Shown: positions 27,101 through 38,540 of the stretch, piece by piece
How the letters are laid out: each line of letters opens with the position of its first letter
How positions within the stretch are numbered: the first letter of the stretch is position 1
DNA from: Bugulina stolonifera
Lineage: Eukaryota; Bryozoa; Gymnolaemata; Cheilostomatida; Bugulidae
DNA: 64,000 nt
Assembly: GCA_935421135.1 (NCBI GenBank)
Contig: OW285189.1
Coordinates: 19,036,298-19,100,297 of the forward strand
Reading direction: 5' to 3'
Program-made: the position numbers and the translations under genes
The notes under the pieces: generated by a model
Seen by the model: only the letters and a program-made list of their open reading frames with translations
Databases searched by the model: none
Told to the model about the DNA's origin: nothing

Positions 27101-27523
27101 AAATTAGTATGCTTGCTTGCTTTTATAGCATCTCATATGCAAATGTTTCCCTTTTACTCATATAAGTATATAAGCATTATAATGTATAGTAGGCCTACCC
27201 ATAGTTCTTTACAATTCTCATTACCAGTTCAAACTTTCTTCTCTGATTACCCCACACCTGACTTCCAATGGCATATTGATATACTTCTGTTTACTAACTA
27301 GGTGGGCATCCTATCACGTCACAGTCGAGGTCTATCAGAGACACTAACGGTGCTGCCACTAGAACCTGCACATAGACTGCTGCCACAGACACCCCTCTCT
27401 ATATTAACTAGAGTTGATGAATCAGATGTTACTGAAGGCTATGATAAGTCTAGATACGATGATACTAAACCTACAAAGAGAAAGTCTTACAGTGGCATGT
27501 TTAGCAAATTATTCAAGAGATGA
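24200..27523 (+). CDS. TMEM143: TMEM143 homologue (DUF3754 protein)
   Basis: Seven exons join in phase: 24200-24337, 24842-24978, 25090-25249, 25589-25783, 26011-26629, 26887-26996 and 27302-27523, for 526 residues (human TMEM143 is about 459). The N terminus (MAGFRVTLQLGNDFSAKSLL) is basic and hydroxyl-rich, fitting a mitochondrial presequence. Exon 3 has RERFIPLTRRTTVAHLI, like the RFIP.PRR start of the conserved region. Exon 5 carries the DUF3754 core: KLFVPTTLNQTPTTYRRVVA, then a two-segment hydrophobic hairpin (MMIASFALTSAGVFAKLLTYL and WPLGFAALCSVFGVKGF), then YYKNIANNRGLITLVVDRAQDE. The C-terminal exon ends in a basic Ser-rich tail. Family members are mitochondrial membrane proteins whose molecular role is not established. 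Intron 1 contains a LINE fragment. Confidence 0.85.
24577..24720 (+). pseudogene. LINE reverse-transcriptase fragment
   Basis: The frame reads INGRLLKQCNLIKYLGMYLTSDL..HIHV, matching the FKYLGVxIxxDLxWxxHI block at the C-terminal end of CR1/Jockey-type non-LTR reverse transcriptases. It is short and unsupported by the rest of the enzyme, so it is a relic within TMEM143 intron 1. Confidence 0.55.
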
Positions 27524-28074
27524 TTTGATTTTACTTGGATATAAGGTGTCTTACATAATGGGGAGAGGGTATAGAGAGCATGTGTACACATAGAGTACAT
27601 AGATATGCAATTTTTTATCCATGGAGGATATTATGCCTGTATTGGGATGGACTAACTGACTGACTTTTTTTATTTATTCATCAAGTAACACACTTATGAC
27701 TGTCTAATACATTATTTCTTATGTATTGTATTAGTAATAAAATATATACTTTCCTACAGCTAATGGCCTGATGCATAGAGAAATTACAAAATATAATATA
27801 ATAGAAAATATAACTTCTTATAATAATACTATGGAAAACTCTGCATAGAACAGGAGGAAATGTGACTAAAATCCAAAATCAACTTTCATCTACTGACTGG
27901 ATTATAAGATTATCAGTAAAATATAAATATCAAAATGGTTTTGTTATAACATGTAGTTTGCTTTAAATGTGGATATCTCTTACATTACTATAAATTCTCA
28001 TGTCACTGAGCATTAGCTACACATGTGTGCCACTCTGCTGTGGCTAAAGTTATACACCTGATACTAGCTAATAA
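27524..28074. other. Convergent 3' spacer of TMEM143 and ACSS3
   Basis: 551 bases, AT-rich. AATAAA in GTAATAAAATATA near 27733 is a plausible polyadenylation signal for TMEM143. No other feature is seen. Confidence 0.5.
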
Positions 28075-31000
28075 TCAGGAATCTGACTGTGGTTTAGCAA
28101 GTCCTATTTCCTCCAATGCTGTCTTTATCTTTTCATACACACTCTCATCCTCTATTGTAGGAGGTACCTAAATGCAATAATATTATATTCTCTAAAATAA
28201 TATATTGAAATAATAGCCTATAGCTACGTAGACCATGACATTGGTGTTCACACACACACAATATACACAACACTGTATGCAAATTGAGTATACACAATGT
28301 ACAGTAAATGTATATAATACATGTATGTATAATAATAATTTAGGTGTACTGTATACTACTATTAATAAGTCTGTATTATAGACTATACAGTAAACACATG
28401 CACTCACTTTATATGGCCTGCCGTCAGCTAGGGCAGCCAATGTCGCTCTTGCTATCTTTCCAGATCTTGTCTTTGGAAGTCCAGGAACAAATACAACCAG
28501 TTTAAAAGCTGCTACTGGACCAACAACCTCCCTAACATGGGCTATGATGTGATTGGTCATAGCTTCTTTATCCTTGACCGCTGTTTTATACAATATATAC
28601 AGGGAAAATAACAGCCATTGATCTCGAGAATAGGGTGGGGGACTGAGGGAACCCGAGTCAAATTGTGCCCAAAACAATCAATCCCACTCCACTCAATGGT
28701 TCTGGATGTAACTGTAGGCACACCAACCCCCCCCCCCCCCCCCCCCCCCCCCCCAGTGATGCTAGTGCTAGATTTTGTATTTTGGTCATGAAAATTATCA
28801 AGAAGTCTTTCAGAGTTGTTTTCTCAATGAGCAAGAGAAGACGATACCAAATTAAAAAATTGAGGCCTGCTTTTGGGCATACAAGCCACACATCTGAAGT
28901 TCACTTACCTACATGCATGTAGTGTTAACTGTATACATGCAATAGGCATAACCTTGAAATTACAGATACAGTACACCAATCTTATTTGTTCCACTTGTAA
29001 CAATGCATGCATGTGAATGTGTCATGTATTGTAACGATCAGAAATGCCGGCTATATTTTGGGGGAATTATTTCAGAAAAAAAGTACATTTACATAACGAG
29101 CAGCATAAGTATAATACAATACTATCCATGGTCTTAAAGCAACATAGTTTCTCTGTGGACCTATGAACTTGTTCCATGTTATGGATTCTGAAATTATATG
29201 ACAGCAAAATACTGGGTACTTACGATGTTTCATTATGCAGAAACCGAGGGGCACCTGTCCTTTCAACTCATCCTTTATACCAACAACAGCACATTCAGCA
29301 ACTTCATCCTCTGCCATGATGGCCTAAACACAAAACACATAGGAAAATTTCGATGGACAATGTCAAACACCTAAAAACTTGGGGTGAATGTAGAGCTAGG
29401 CCTGCACCGGTGTTGCCTCCCCACTGATATTCGGTTTTTGGGGTGGTGGTAATCAAACACCGGTTGACACCGGTTCTCTTGTGCCTAGTCTCATTCGGTG
29501 TCAACCGATGCCAAATTTGGATCGATATACCGAACCGCACCGGACCCCTTAATCCTGGTCTCAAGCGGTGTTAGACGGTGTCAACTTTGGTTCGATATAC
29601 CGGATCGAACTGGTCCAGGAGCTAGTTCGCCTAATAGAGTTGTCCCATCACGACCGTTCAATACAAGGGAACAAAAATCCTCAACACTTTCTTGCAACAT
29701 GAGTTCATGCCAATCATTGTTTATTTTATTTTCAGATATGGCAGGCAGACAGGGCTTCATTAAAACATAGTATATGTATATTATTTTATTTAAGTGGCTA
29801 TTGGGCTAATGAAAGTAATCAGTGCTTACTCCTACTCCCAAGATTTTGTATTTGCCCATGTAGTCTAGTGAGTCTTAAGTTGCATTGGGTCTTACTTCAC
29901 CTATTTTATGTAATTTTAATAAATATATTAAATATAAAAACATGAGGCTGGACACACACCCAACCGACTACATATAATTTATTAGATTTATTACTGATTG
30001 TGACCAAATTACAAAAGAAAAACAGCAAACATTGTTTCCACAACACTCTACCACTGACACAAAAAGATAACAAATTTAAAATGACATGGGCTAACTTCAT
30101 ATCACAAGAGAAAGAAGAAACGCTAGCATAGTTGCATATGATGTAATGATAATGTTAATGTAGGGAATCTTTCTTGCAAGCTTTCTTGATAGATTGCTGA
30201 TTTGGTATAATTTAGTGTGTCCACCGATTGAATCTAGCAGATTTGTCTTCAGATGGGATATTACGATGGCTCAGTCCGATGAATTCTACCTACAAAATAT
30301 TGATTGAACATTAGTATTAGCTTATTTTAAATAAATAAAGAGCTGGTGCTTACCAAAAGCATAACTACACAACGATTTTAAATTAAAAAGCCATAATTAA
30401 TAATGATTAACTATTATAAGCATTGTAGCTATTCTTAGTTACAAGCAAATATAACCAAACTTAAACATTAGTAGTAGATTAATTATAATAGAAATAATTA
30501 ATCCAATGGTATGTTTAAATTTAATTATTTTTATTTTATATTATATAATTATTTATAAAATAATATAATCCATTATATTCGATCGTATACTACTGTTCTA
30601 TTTCAGCACACTATTCATGAACAAAGCAATCATATGCAAACGATAGAATATAATATACCAGAATCTGCTAAGTTACGTAATTATGAATCAATTTAGTATA
30701 ATTTAATAATAATTATTACCTCCACAACATTGATAATCAATCACAGCCACGATGGCAGTTAATGTTGAAACGGATTAGCGAAGGTATGCAACCTAGTTTG
30801 AAGTGAGGTAAACAAGAACACGTGATATTAGACCGCATGAATATTGAATGACTACTGGCATAGCGGTCCGGTTCGATAACATCGAACTACACCGAACCAT
30901 CGATATATCGTTTGGGCACGGTGCCGGTGCGATTCGGTGCATAAAAAATTTGCCGATGTGTAACACCGAGGGTTCACACACCGTTTACATCGTTTGAAAC

Positions 31001-34000
31001 CGAAACACCGTGCAGGCCTATGTAGAGCTGAGCGATTTGTCAGCAAATTAAAAGATGGCTGGCATATTTTATTCACTGCAGGCTGTAAATAAAAACATCG
31101 CTTTTGAGCCAAATGCAAATGCCTAGCAACACTGGACTAGGTAGTTTATTAACCAATCACTAAAGAGTAAATAACTCTCAAGTCGCACAGCATAGCCTAT
31201 GCAGTAAACAAGCCTCAGTATTTACCCTCTTATATGTGATACTGATCAGAGTGGCCTTCCTACCTCTTCAAGAGCAGAAGTGGAGAGTCTATGACCAGCT
31301 ACGTTGATGATGTCATCAGTTCTAGCCATGACAGCTACGTAACCCTCCTTATCACAGAACCCAGAGTCGGCAGTATCATAGTAGCCCTATAAGTGGAGAC
31401 ATCAATAATACAACCAATCAGCACTCTCCAACTACACGTAATGAATATACACATAGACTCAGATAGTCACATGGTAAAATGCAATGTATGATCATCATTT
31501 ACAATGGAGTCCGTTCAGAGCTATGCTACATAGTTTATCATGTTTACTATTCACCGGGTACTTGATGAAGTACTCCTCATATTTGGGTTTATTCTGGTAG
31601 AGAGTATCGGCAAATCCAGGAGGAAGAGGAAGTTTAACCACAATGTTACCCAACTCTCCCGCATTAGCTTCCGTCAAGTCAGGCTTTAATACTTTCACTA
31701 CAACACAGCAACATATCATAGAAGATAGTTAGATTTAAATACCTAACTGTGGATAAAAATGCAAACTCATAATCGGTGAAAAATGATAAAGTAGTAGACC
31801 AGTTCCAAGCATCCAATTAGGTAACAGTTATATTCCACGCACACAATGCTACCACAGATACATGTAGATATTATGCCTACCATCATATCCTGGTACAGGT
31901 AACCCAGTGAAACCCTCTGGAGGGTTCACCTTATTCCCAAGCCCCACATTTGTACAGGTTATAGCCCATCCGGTCTCCGTCTGCCACCAATTGTCTAATA
32001 CAGGGGAACCCCCAAAGCTCTCAGTAGTCCATCGGGCAGTCTCCACATCGCAGTGTTCCCCAGCCACAAACATGTTACGGAAACTGAAGGATAGGAAAGA
32101 TAACTCTCGACTAACCACTAGCACAACTGTTGCTTTTCCATAATATACTGACAGAGATGACAAACACTATTAGCAAATAGTACTGGAACAGCTCAACCTG
32201 TTCACGAGGAGATAAATCTCAAGTATACTCAGTACACTCTGGCATGGCATATACAGTATACATGTAGGGACTACTATATACAGTATACATGTAGGGACTA
32301 CTATATACAGTAAACATGTAGGGACTACTATATACAGTATACATGTAGGGACTACTATATACAGTATACATGTAGGGACTACTGTAACAAATGGAAAGGC
32401 ACAATAGATTGGTGTGATTGCCTTATTCCGATTGCAGATAACTTGGCAAACTCTACAAAGGATCATAATGGCGTGCACTGTGCATGTTCAACCTACTTCG
32501 GGAGCTTGTATTTCTTTCCAAGTTCAGCCTCGGGATCCTAAAATAATAAGTAGATTTACAAACTCAAATGAGGATGAGGGAATCAAATATTATTCTATGT
32601 ATTTCACCAGGTGACTACATCAATTTAAACCTGGGAATGCGTAGGATGGTAACTGGTGAGCTCCATGTGTATGCTGGTTGTGTCTATGGATGCTGGCTAT
32701 GTGCCAAACATGGTGAAATGCACAATGTACGTGTGAGCAGAAGAAACTTACAGGCTCTGAGTATACCACAACTATCACTGCCAGAATAAATTACCATAGC
32801 AACTACCACTATAACTCTACTTACAGCCTTTCTGATGGCTCGTAGCGCAGTAGGAGCTGTAAACATGGATGCTACATTGTGCTCACTCAGTACTCTGAAG
32901 AACGAGCTACTGTCGGGTGTACCTACAGGCTTCCCTTCGTATATAATAGTCGTGTTACCATGCAGTAGCGGAGCATAGCATATGTAGGAATGACCTACAA
33001 CCCAACCCAAGTCCGAGGCTGACCACCATACCTACAGATACAAATGAGAAAAACATTAGACATTAGAAAAATAATGAATGCATCATTATAAAATATATGG
33101 GAGTTGTCTTATTAGCCAATATTTAGATAGAAGAGAGAACAACTTCTAATTAGCATTTTGAGTGTTAGTATGGCCAATACAATAGCAGCACAGTACATTA
33201 TTATGTATTTCATAATATCTCCGACAAAGTGTGCAGCAATATTTGCCATTATTTATACAGAAATGCTAGTATAGTACAACCTCAAGACACACATACACTG
33301 ACCTCTCCAGGTTTCAAGCCATACAGAGCACTCATAGACCATGTAAGAGCTACAGCATGTCCTCCATGACTCCTTACGACCCCCTTTGGTTGTCCTGTAG
33401 TACCGGAAGTATAGAGGATATAGAGAGGGTGCAAAGAGTCCACTGGTACACAGTCCATCGGTCTAGCTTTATCCATTTCCTCTTGATAGCAGAACTGATG
33501 AGGTTTAAGCTCTACTTTGTCTAACTATAAATAGATTACTATAAATAGATTACTATAAATAGATTACTATAAATAGATTACTATAAATAGATTGCTATAA
33601 ATAGAACATTATTAATAATCAAATATTAGGTACATATAGGATATATAGAGTATTTAGTAACATAAACAATGTTACTAGTTGTGATTCAGTAGTTACTCCT
33701 CGGATTCACTCCACTTTATTATCAAAGCTAACAATTTCAGTTCTTATTTGGGAATATTAGATATGCAGATTCCTAAAACACAAACGAGTATGCAAAGCGA
33801 TGCAGGAAAATATAATACTGAAATTTCCTATGAGCTTCCTCACTCTCCACTTTCTAACATGAAGCATCTGCACTACATGACAGAGGAGTATCTACAGCTC
33901 AAAGCTCGCAGACGTACAACAACATACAAAGAAGAACAATTACACTGAATATTGACGCTATATCATACTCCAAAGAGTGAAGTAAGTGGCATGACCAAAC

Positions 34001-36234
34001 ACACAGCAGACAATGGTATCATACAAGTTACACATGGGTGCTCATACACCTGAAACAAATATATGACATATCCGTGTGTGGAATATGCATAATTATACCA
34101 TTATCTTTATTTAAGCGCACCTGAGGTCTGTTAAATATGACAACTTCAGGACAGATATGTTCAGGTGTCATCTCTAGGGCTTGCTCTACTATAGGAACAT
34201 AGGCTACAACACGAGTAGGCTCCACCCCACAGCTAGCAGTGACTATAGCTTTAGGCTACAACATCACACATAAACATACTCAAAATATGTGCACAGTTGA
34301 CAGAGAACACAAGCTAAAGTATTTCAGGCTAATGATGAACATTTATTTATTTAAGAAGATAAATATTTAACCTAAAGGTTAGTAGATGGCTGATAGTAAA
34401 GGATCAGGTGTATAATACCCCGTAATGAGTACAGTGTACACACAAGAGGAGAATAAACTCATCACATTTATGTAGAGTTAAAAACTAGTTGAATCTAGGA
34501 ACAAAAATATGAATGAAGCTAGACAGAACTACATGTAGAACAGTGACTTACGCCAACAAAACAACCACTGTTTGTCTGTAATAAAATTAATGTTATATGC
34601 GATAAAAAAGCATTACTTGGTACGGAAAATGATACGATTACTTGATGTTGGGAATGAATAACTAACCTGACAATGAGAGAGACGGACTGAGAGCTCCTTA
34701 GCAGCAAATCCACCAAACACCAGGCAGTGAACAGCCCCAATTCTAGCACAGGCCAACATTGTAACTAAGGCTTCTGGTATCATAGGCATGTAAATAACAA
34801 CTCTGTCTCCTTTCTCCACTCCTGTTTTGGTGAGCACGTCAGCCATTAGGGAAACCTATGTACACAGATGAGGGTTAGGAAATGCATAGAGATTTGCTCA
34901 CAAACATGTAAGTCGAGACGGACACAATCTACTAATGTAACTACTACATGTGGACAGTCAGGTAGATAATATACTACATGTGGACAGTCAGGTAGATAAT
35001 ATACTACATGTGGACAGTCAGGTAGATAATATACTACATGTGGACAGTCAGGTAGATAATATACTACATGTGGACAGTCAGGTAGATAATATACTACATG
35101 TGGACAGTCAGGTAGATAATATACTACATGTGGACAGTCAGGTAGATAATATACTACATGTGGACAGTCAGGTAGATAATATACTACATGTGGACAGTCA
35201 GGTAGATAATATACTACATGTGGGCAGTCAGGTAGACAATATACTACATGTGGACAGGCAGGTAGATAGATAATATACTACAAGTTTGAGCATTGGTTAT
35301 TCGGTACTCTAGCCATTTATGACTCATATGTGTACTATAGCCTACAGTGTTAGATAATTGTCACTTAAATGGGAGTTATCTGATCGTGCTCCTAAACTAT
35401 AGTAACAAATGTGAACAATGTGATATAGTTGCAGGAGATCAGAGGGATTCATTAGATATACAGTAGGCCCATTTGGTGTAAGTATAGATTAGATACTGAA
35501 ACCTGCTTGAGTAACTCTTTATAAGTAAGTTTAGTTTGAGAATTAGTAACTGGACTATCATGTATCACAGCTGTCTGCTCCCCATGGCCATTTACTACAT
35601 GTCTATCTACTGCATTATAGCATGTGTTAAGTTCCCCACCAACGAACCTAAAACAAACAAAAATATCAAGAACATGTGATGCACCTATGAGGGGCGGTGA
35701 TTCCCCAGGATTAGTAAACTATTCACAGTAAGTAAAATACATCATGCAAACATATCACCAATATAAGCCAAGCAAATTTGTTCAATGTGCAGTCAGCAAC
35801 CAATAGCCAATCAGTAACCTTGGTTTTCAAGTCACATGGGTCTACTAGCAATAGCTACATGTATATTCAATATTACAACTAGAGCCAATTATGAATATTA
35901 AATACCTTATACACACGAAAGAAAAAGGCAACTATGCTAATGTAAAACTATAACATAGCGTTAAGATACAATAGACCTACTATTAGGCCTACTTAGTCAT
36001 TAAAATACAATACCAGTGTCCCGGAGGGTGATTTGTGGTATCCAGAACCTTCTCCCAAGGCTTAAACCAAGTCACATTCTGTGATACTTCTGCCCAGAAC
36101 TCAGTAGGTTGCTTGATCGAATCCTTAAAAACTTGTTCATATTGGCTTAAATTACGGCAGTGTAGAAGAGCTCTATGTTGTTGGCGATGGCACAGACTTG
36201 TGATCACTTTCTTTGCTATGACTCGGCTTGCCAT
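28075..36234 (-). CDS. ACSS3: Mitochondrial short-chain acyl-CoA synthetase ACSS3
   Basis: Thirteen exons join in phase: 36234-36014, 35647-35503, 34855-34667, 34255-34121, 33524-33303, 33031-32825, 32537-32497, 32083-31881, 31697-31555, 31386-31264, 29323-29224, 28580-28408 and 28167-28075. The result is 664 residues (human ACSS3 about 686). The N terminus ([17 protein letters not shown]) is a likely mitochondrial presequence, followed by the acetyl-CoA-synthetase N-terminal block ([18 protein letters not shown]). The adenylate-forming motifs are intact: [11 protein letters not shown] at about 268, WWQTETG at about 419-425, and [10 protein letters not shown] with the catalytic lysine at about 618. 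The enzyme activates short-chain acids, in vertebrates mainly propionate, to acyl-CoA via an acyl-AMP. Exon 12 has a weak polypyrimidine acceptor (TATAAAACAG). Its introns hold a hAT element and three minisatellites. Confidence 0.95.
28727..28754. repeat. Poly-C tract, 28 bases
   Basis: Uninterrupted run of 28 C on the plus strand (G on the ACSS3 sense strand), in the intron between exons 11 and 12. The length may be a sequencing or assembly artefact. Confidence 0.9.
29397..31020. mobile_element. Non-autonomous hAT element in an ACSS3 intron
   Basis: The 8-bp duplication TGTAGAGC is perfect on both sides (29389-29396 and 31021-31028). The element starts TAGGCCTGCACCGGTGTT and ends AACACCGTGCAGGCCTA, an imperfect inverted repeat. 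Both subterminal zones (29397-29600 and about 30860-31020) are GC-rich and packed with CGGTGT/ACACCG hexamers, the kind of repeated motif hAT transposases bind. The AT-rich interior has no transposase. It lies between ACSS3 exons 10 and 11, and removing it leaves a normal short intron. Confidence 0.9.
32250..32384. repeat. 27-bp minisatellite
   Basis: Five tandem copies of a unit containing GTATACATGTAGGGACTAC, with one A/T variant in the third copy. It lies in the ACSS3 intron between exons 7 and 8. Confidence 0.9.
33101..33148. repeat. Hairpin of the AGTTGTC family
   Basis: GGGAGTTGTCTTATT on the left and AGAGAGAACAACTTC on the right form an imperfect inverted repeat, a diverged copy of the hairpin at 32-70. 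In the ACSS3 intron between exons 5 and 6. Confidence 0.45.
33529..33605. repeat. 14-bp minisatellite
   Basis: Five to six tandem copies of ATAAATAGATTACT, starting at the acceptor side of ACSS3 exon 5. Confidence 0.9.
34942..35270. repeat. 30-bp minisatellite, 11 copies
   Basis: Eleven tandem copies with the core TGGACAGTCAGGTAGATAAT, starting every 30 bases from 34951. The first nine are identical and the last two vary. It lies in the ACSS3 intron between exons 2 and 3. The long open frame through it is a by-product of the unit length. Confidence 0.95.
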
Positions 36235-36741
36235 GATAATGAGAGTACTCCGATTTCAACTGTCAATCAGTATGTATGGTGGGTAACCAAAGACCTAAAA
36301 ATAGTGATTTAAGACATTAACAAACCCAATGTGAACTACATAGACGTTATAGTTTACGCTGTCGAAAGAATTTGACGATCCATATTGAATAGTAGCCTTT
36401 GCTTGGTGAACTTGTTAATAGTGCTGTCAAAACCAGGACTCTACAGCTTATCTCACACTACGCAATAAAACCCATTGCCCAAACACGGATTATGAGCAAG
36501 GCAAGTCCACACAGCATACTATTTGCCAAGTCTCCTGGATTCCGTGGGACCCTCCCTCATTGTCCTAATTTCCAGTATTCTTCCTGGGATTTAATGGTTG
36601 AACTAATAGAAAATGATGCCACTGTTTAAGCAACAAGCTCCCACTAAGCTGCTTTAATGATTGATTGTAGTGGGAAGATATTATAAATTTGCCACGTGCG
36701 GCTAGTTGAATATGATAGCATTTGCTGAAACGATGCTGGTA

Positions 36742-37089
36742 ATCCCAAGTGGACACTGTAGTGTAATGGTAGTGCACATGCTTTTCATTCATAGAGAAAT
36801 CCCGAGTGGACACTGTAGTGTAATGGTAGTGCACATGCTTTTCATTCATAGAGAAATCCCGAGTGGACACTGTAGTGTAATGGTAGTGCACATGCTTTTC
36901 ATTCATAGAGAAATCCCGAGTGGACACTGCAGTGTAATGGTAGTGCACATGCTTTTCATTCATAAAGAAATCCCAAGTGGACACTGTAGTATAATGGTAG
37001 TGCACATGCTTTTCATTCATAGAGAAATCCCGAGTGGACACTGTAGTAGTGTAATGGTAGTGCACATGCTTTTCATTCATAGAGAATAG
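36742..37089. repeat. 57-bp tandem repeat, six copies
   Basis: Six head-to-tail copies of a 57-bp unit beginning GTGGACACTGTAGTGTAATG, starting at 36749, 36806 and so on; the last copy has an extra GTA. Because 57 is a multiple of three, both strands stay open, but no start context or codon bias suggests a gene. The unit's GTGTAATGGTAGTGCACATG resembles a tRNA D-arm. Confidence 0.9.
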
Positions 37090-37979
37090 TTTGAGCCCCA
37101 ACAAAGTCAAACTTCACTTTTGTTGGCTATTATAAGAGTTAATATTACTCAAAATTGTTTTTATAAACTCTCGAAACCCATTGCTTCTACATTTTGATCA
37201 CATCAAGGATAATAGACGTCAGATGGGTGTACAGAAAACTATATCGGTTTTCCAATCCACCCTTTCCGAATATTATCACTAGCAGTGCTGGAAAGTGAGC
37301 CTGTAGTTGTAGTACATGGTGTAGCTTCTCTGGACATGATAGCACCAGCAGGTATATAACAATTACATTACATAGAAAATGCCAAAGGGTTAACGTGGTT
37401 TCTTGATTCCCCATCAATTTTAGGACTATGTAAAATATGCTTGTAAAGTATTATGCCTAGCAGCGACTTGGGCACAGACCATTGTAGATTTTCTACTACA
37501 CTGCATAGGCTGCTGTTATATTTAACGTTTAAATATGCTATCTTACTAGATTTACTGACTTTCTCAAACATTTATTGGTGATCAATTGTAAAACTTAAGA
37601 TTTGCACACCTAGAATGCTATTAGCCTTTGGGCGCTTGGTATTAGGATCCCGTATACACCCACCAAGCCAGCAGCACCATAACTAGTCTTCCCGACTTGG
37701 CAAGTATGTACTCTGTGACCTCAAGTTTTTCTGACAGTGTGGAATCTGTTGCAAATAAATGACATAATTATATATGCCATTGCTAGAGCTAGTTTGCAGA
37801 TGGTGTGCAGTATGAACTACTGTTATCTAAGGAAGAATTTACCTCAGATGAGGTAGGACTCCACCAGCAATTTCATTTAAATCTACAAGAGAGCCTCCAG
37901 TTTTAACTATTTGTGGACTAGGGTCTGCAATTTTTACAGTATATCACTGTTTATGATTGGAGGTCGGTTTCTCATCTCA

Positions 37980-38540
37980 TCTCAAGAATTGTTCGTGGCA
38001 GGAAACTAGAGTGGTAGATACATCTTTTGACTGATATTGAGGTTGGCGGCTCTCCTCTGGTAGCTGCTCTAGTGGTCATTGTTACCATCTCTCTGTCGCC
38101 CACATTATCGTCACTCTGGATAGAGTGCGATGTTGTTCTTCATTCTGAAGAATCCTGGTCAGTAGACACAGCCGATGGACTTTTTTTCTATTTCCCAGGG
38201 TCCGGATCTCTAACTGATCTCTCGCCTCTGATACACTGTCAGTACGCCTCTTTTGGTTAGCTATAAACCGCATGGCACTGTTCTGGATGAATTCTATACC
38301 ATGGATCTTGTTCTTAGTTGAAGGGTCCTATACTACATCTACATACTCAAGTATAGGTATGCATAGACTTGTGTAAGCCAGTAGTCTGGCCTATTCTGGT
38401 ACATTAAATGTTTGATTCCTCCAAGTGTTTTACGAGACTTTGTGCATCTCTCATGTATGTGCTGATTAAATCTAAGAGGAGTTGTAGCAGCAGTAATGAT
38501 AACCACGACTTCTGATTTCATCAATCTGTCAAAAATAGTC
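37980..38540 (-). pseudogene. Decayed non-LTR retrotransposon reverse-transcriptase 3' end
   Basis: Conceptual reading on the minus strand gives RFNQHIHERCTKSRKTLGGI, then ILEYVDVV followed by a stop where Trp is usual and DPSTKNKI, then IQNSAMRFIANQKRRTDSVS and RKKVHRLCLLTRIL. This is the classic C-terminal region of CR1/Jockey-like reverse transcriptases (ILEYxxxVWDP..IExVQ..AxRFV..R..SVT..L.W..L..RR...L..LYKI). At least one frameshift and one nonsense change kill it. Upstream domains are absent. Confidence 0.8.

Noticed and set aside
34942..35270. CRISPR-like array
   Set aside because: Units are contiguous with no unique spacers, and the genome is eukaryotic; the same applies to 55285-56114.
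34950..35273. 107-codon repetitive frame
   Set aside because: By-product of the 30-bp minisatellite inside an ACSS3 intron.
36565..37110. Open frames on both strands through the 57-bp repeat
   Set aside because: The unit length is a multiple of three; no other evidence for coding.
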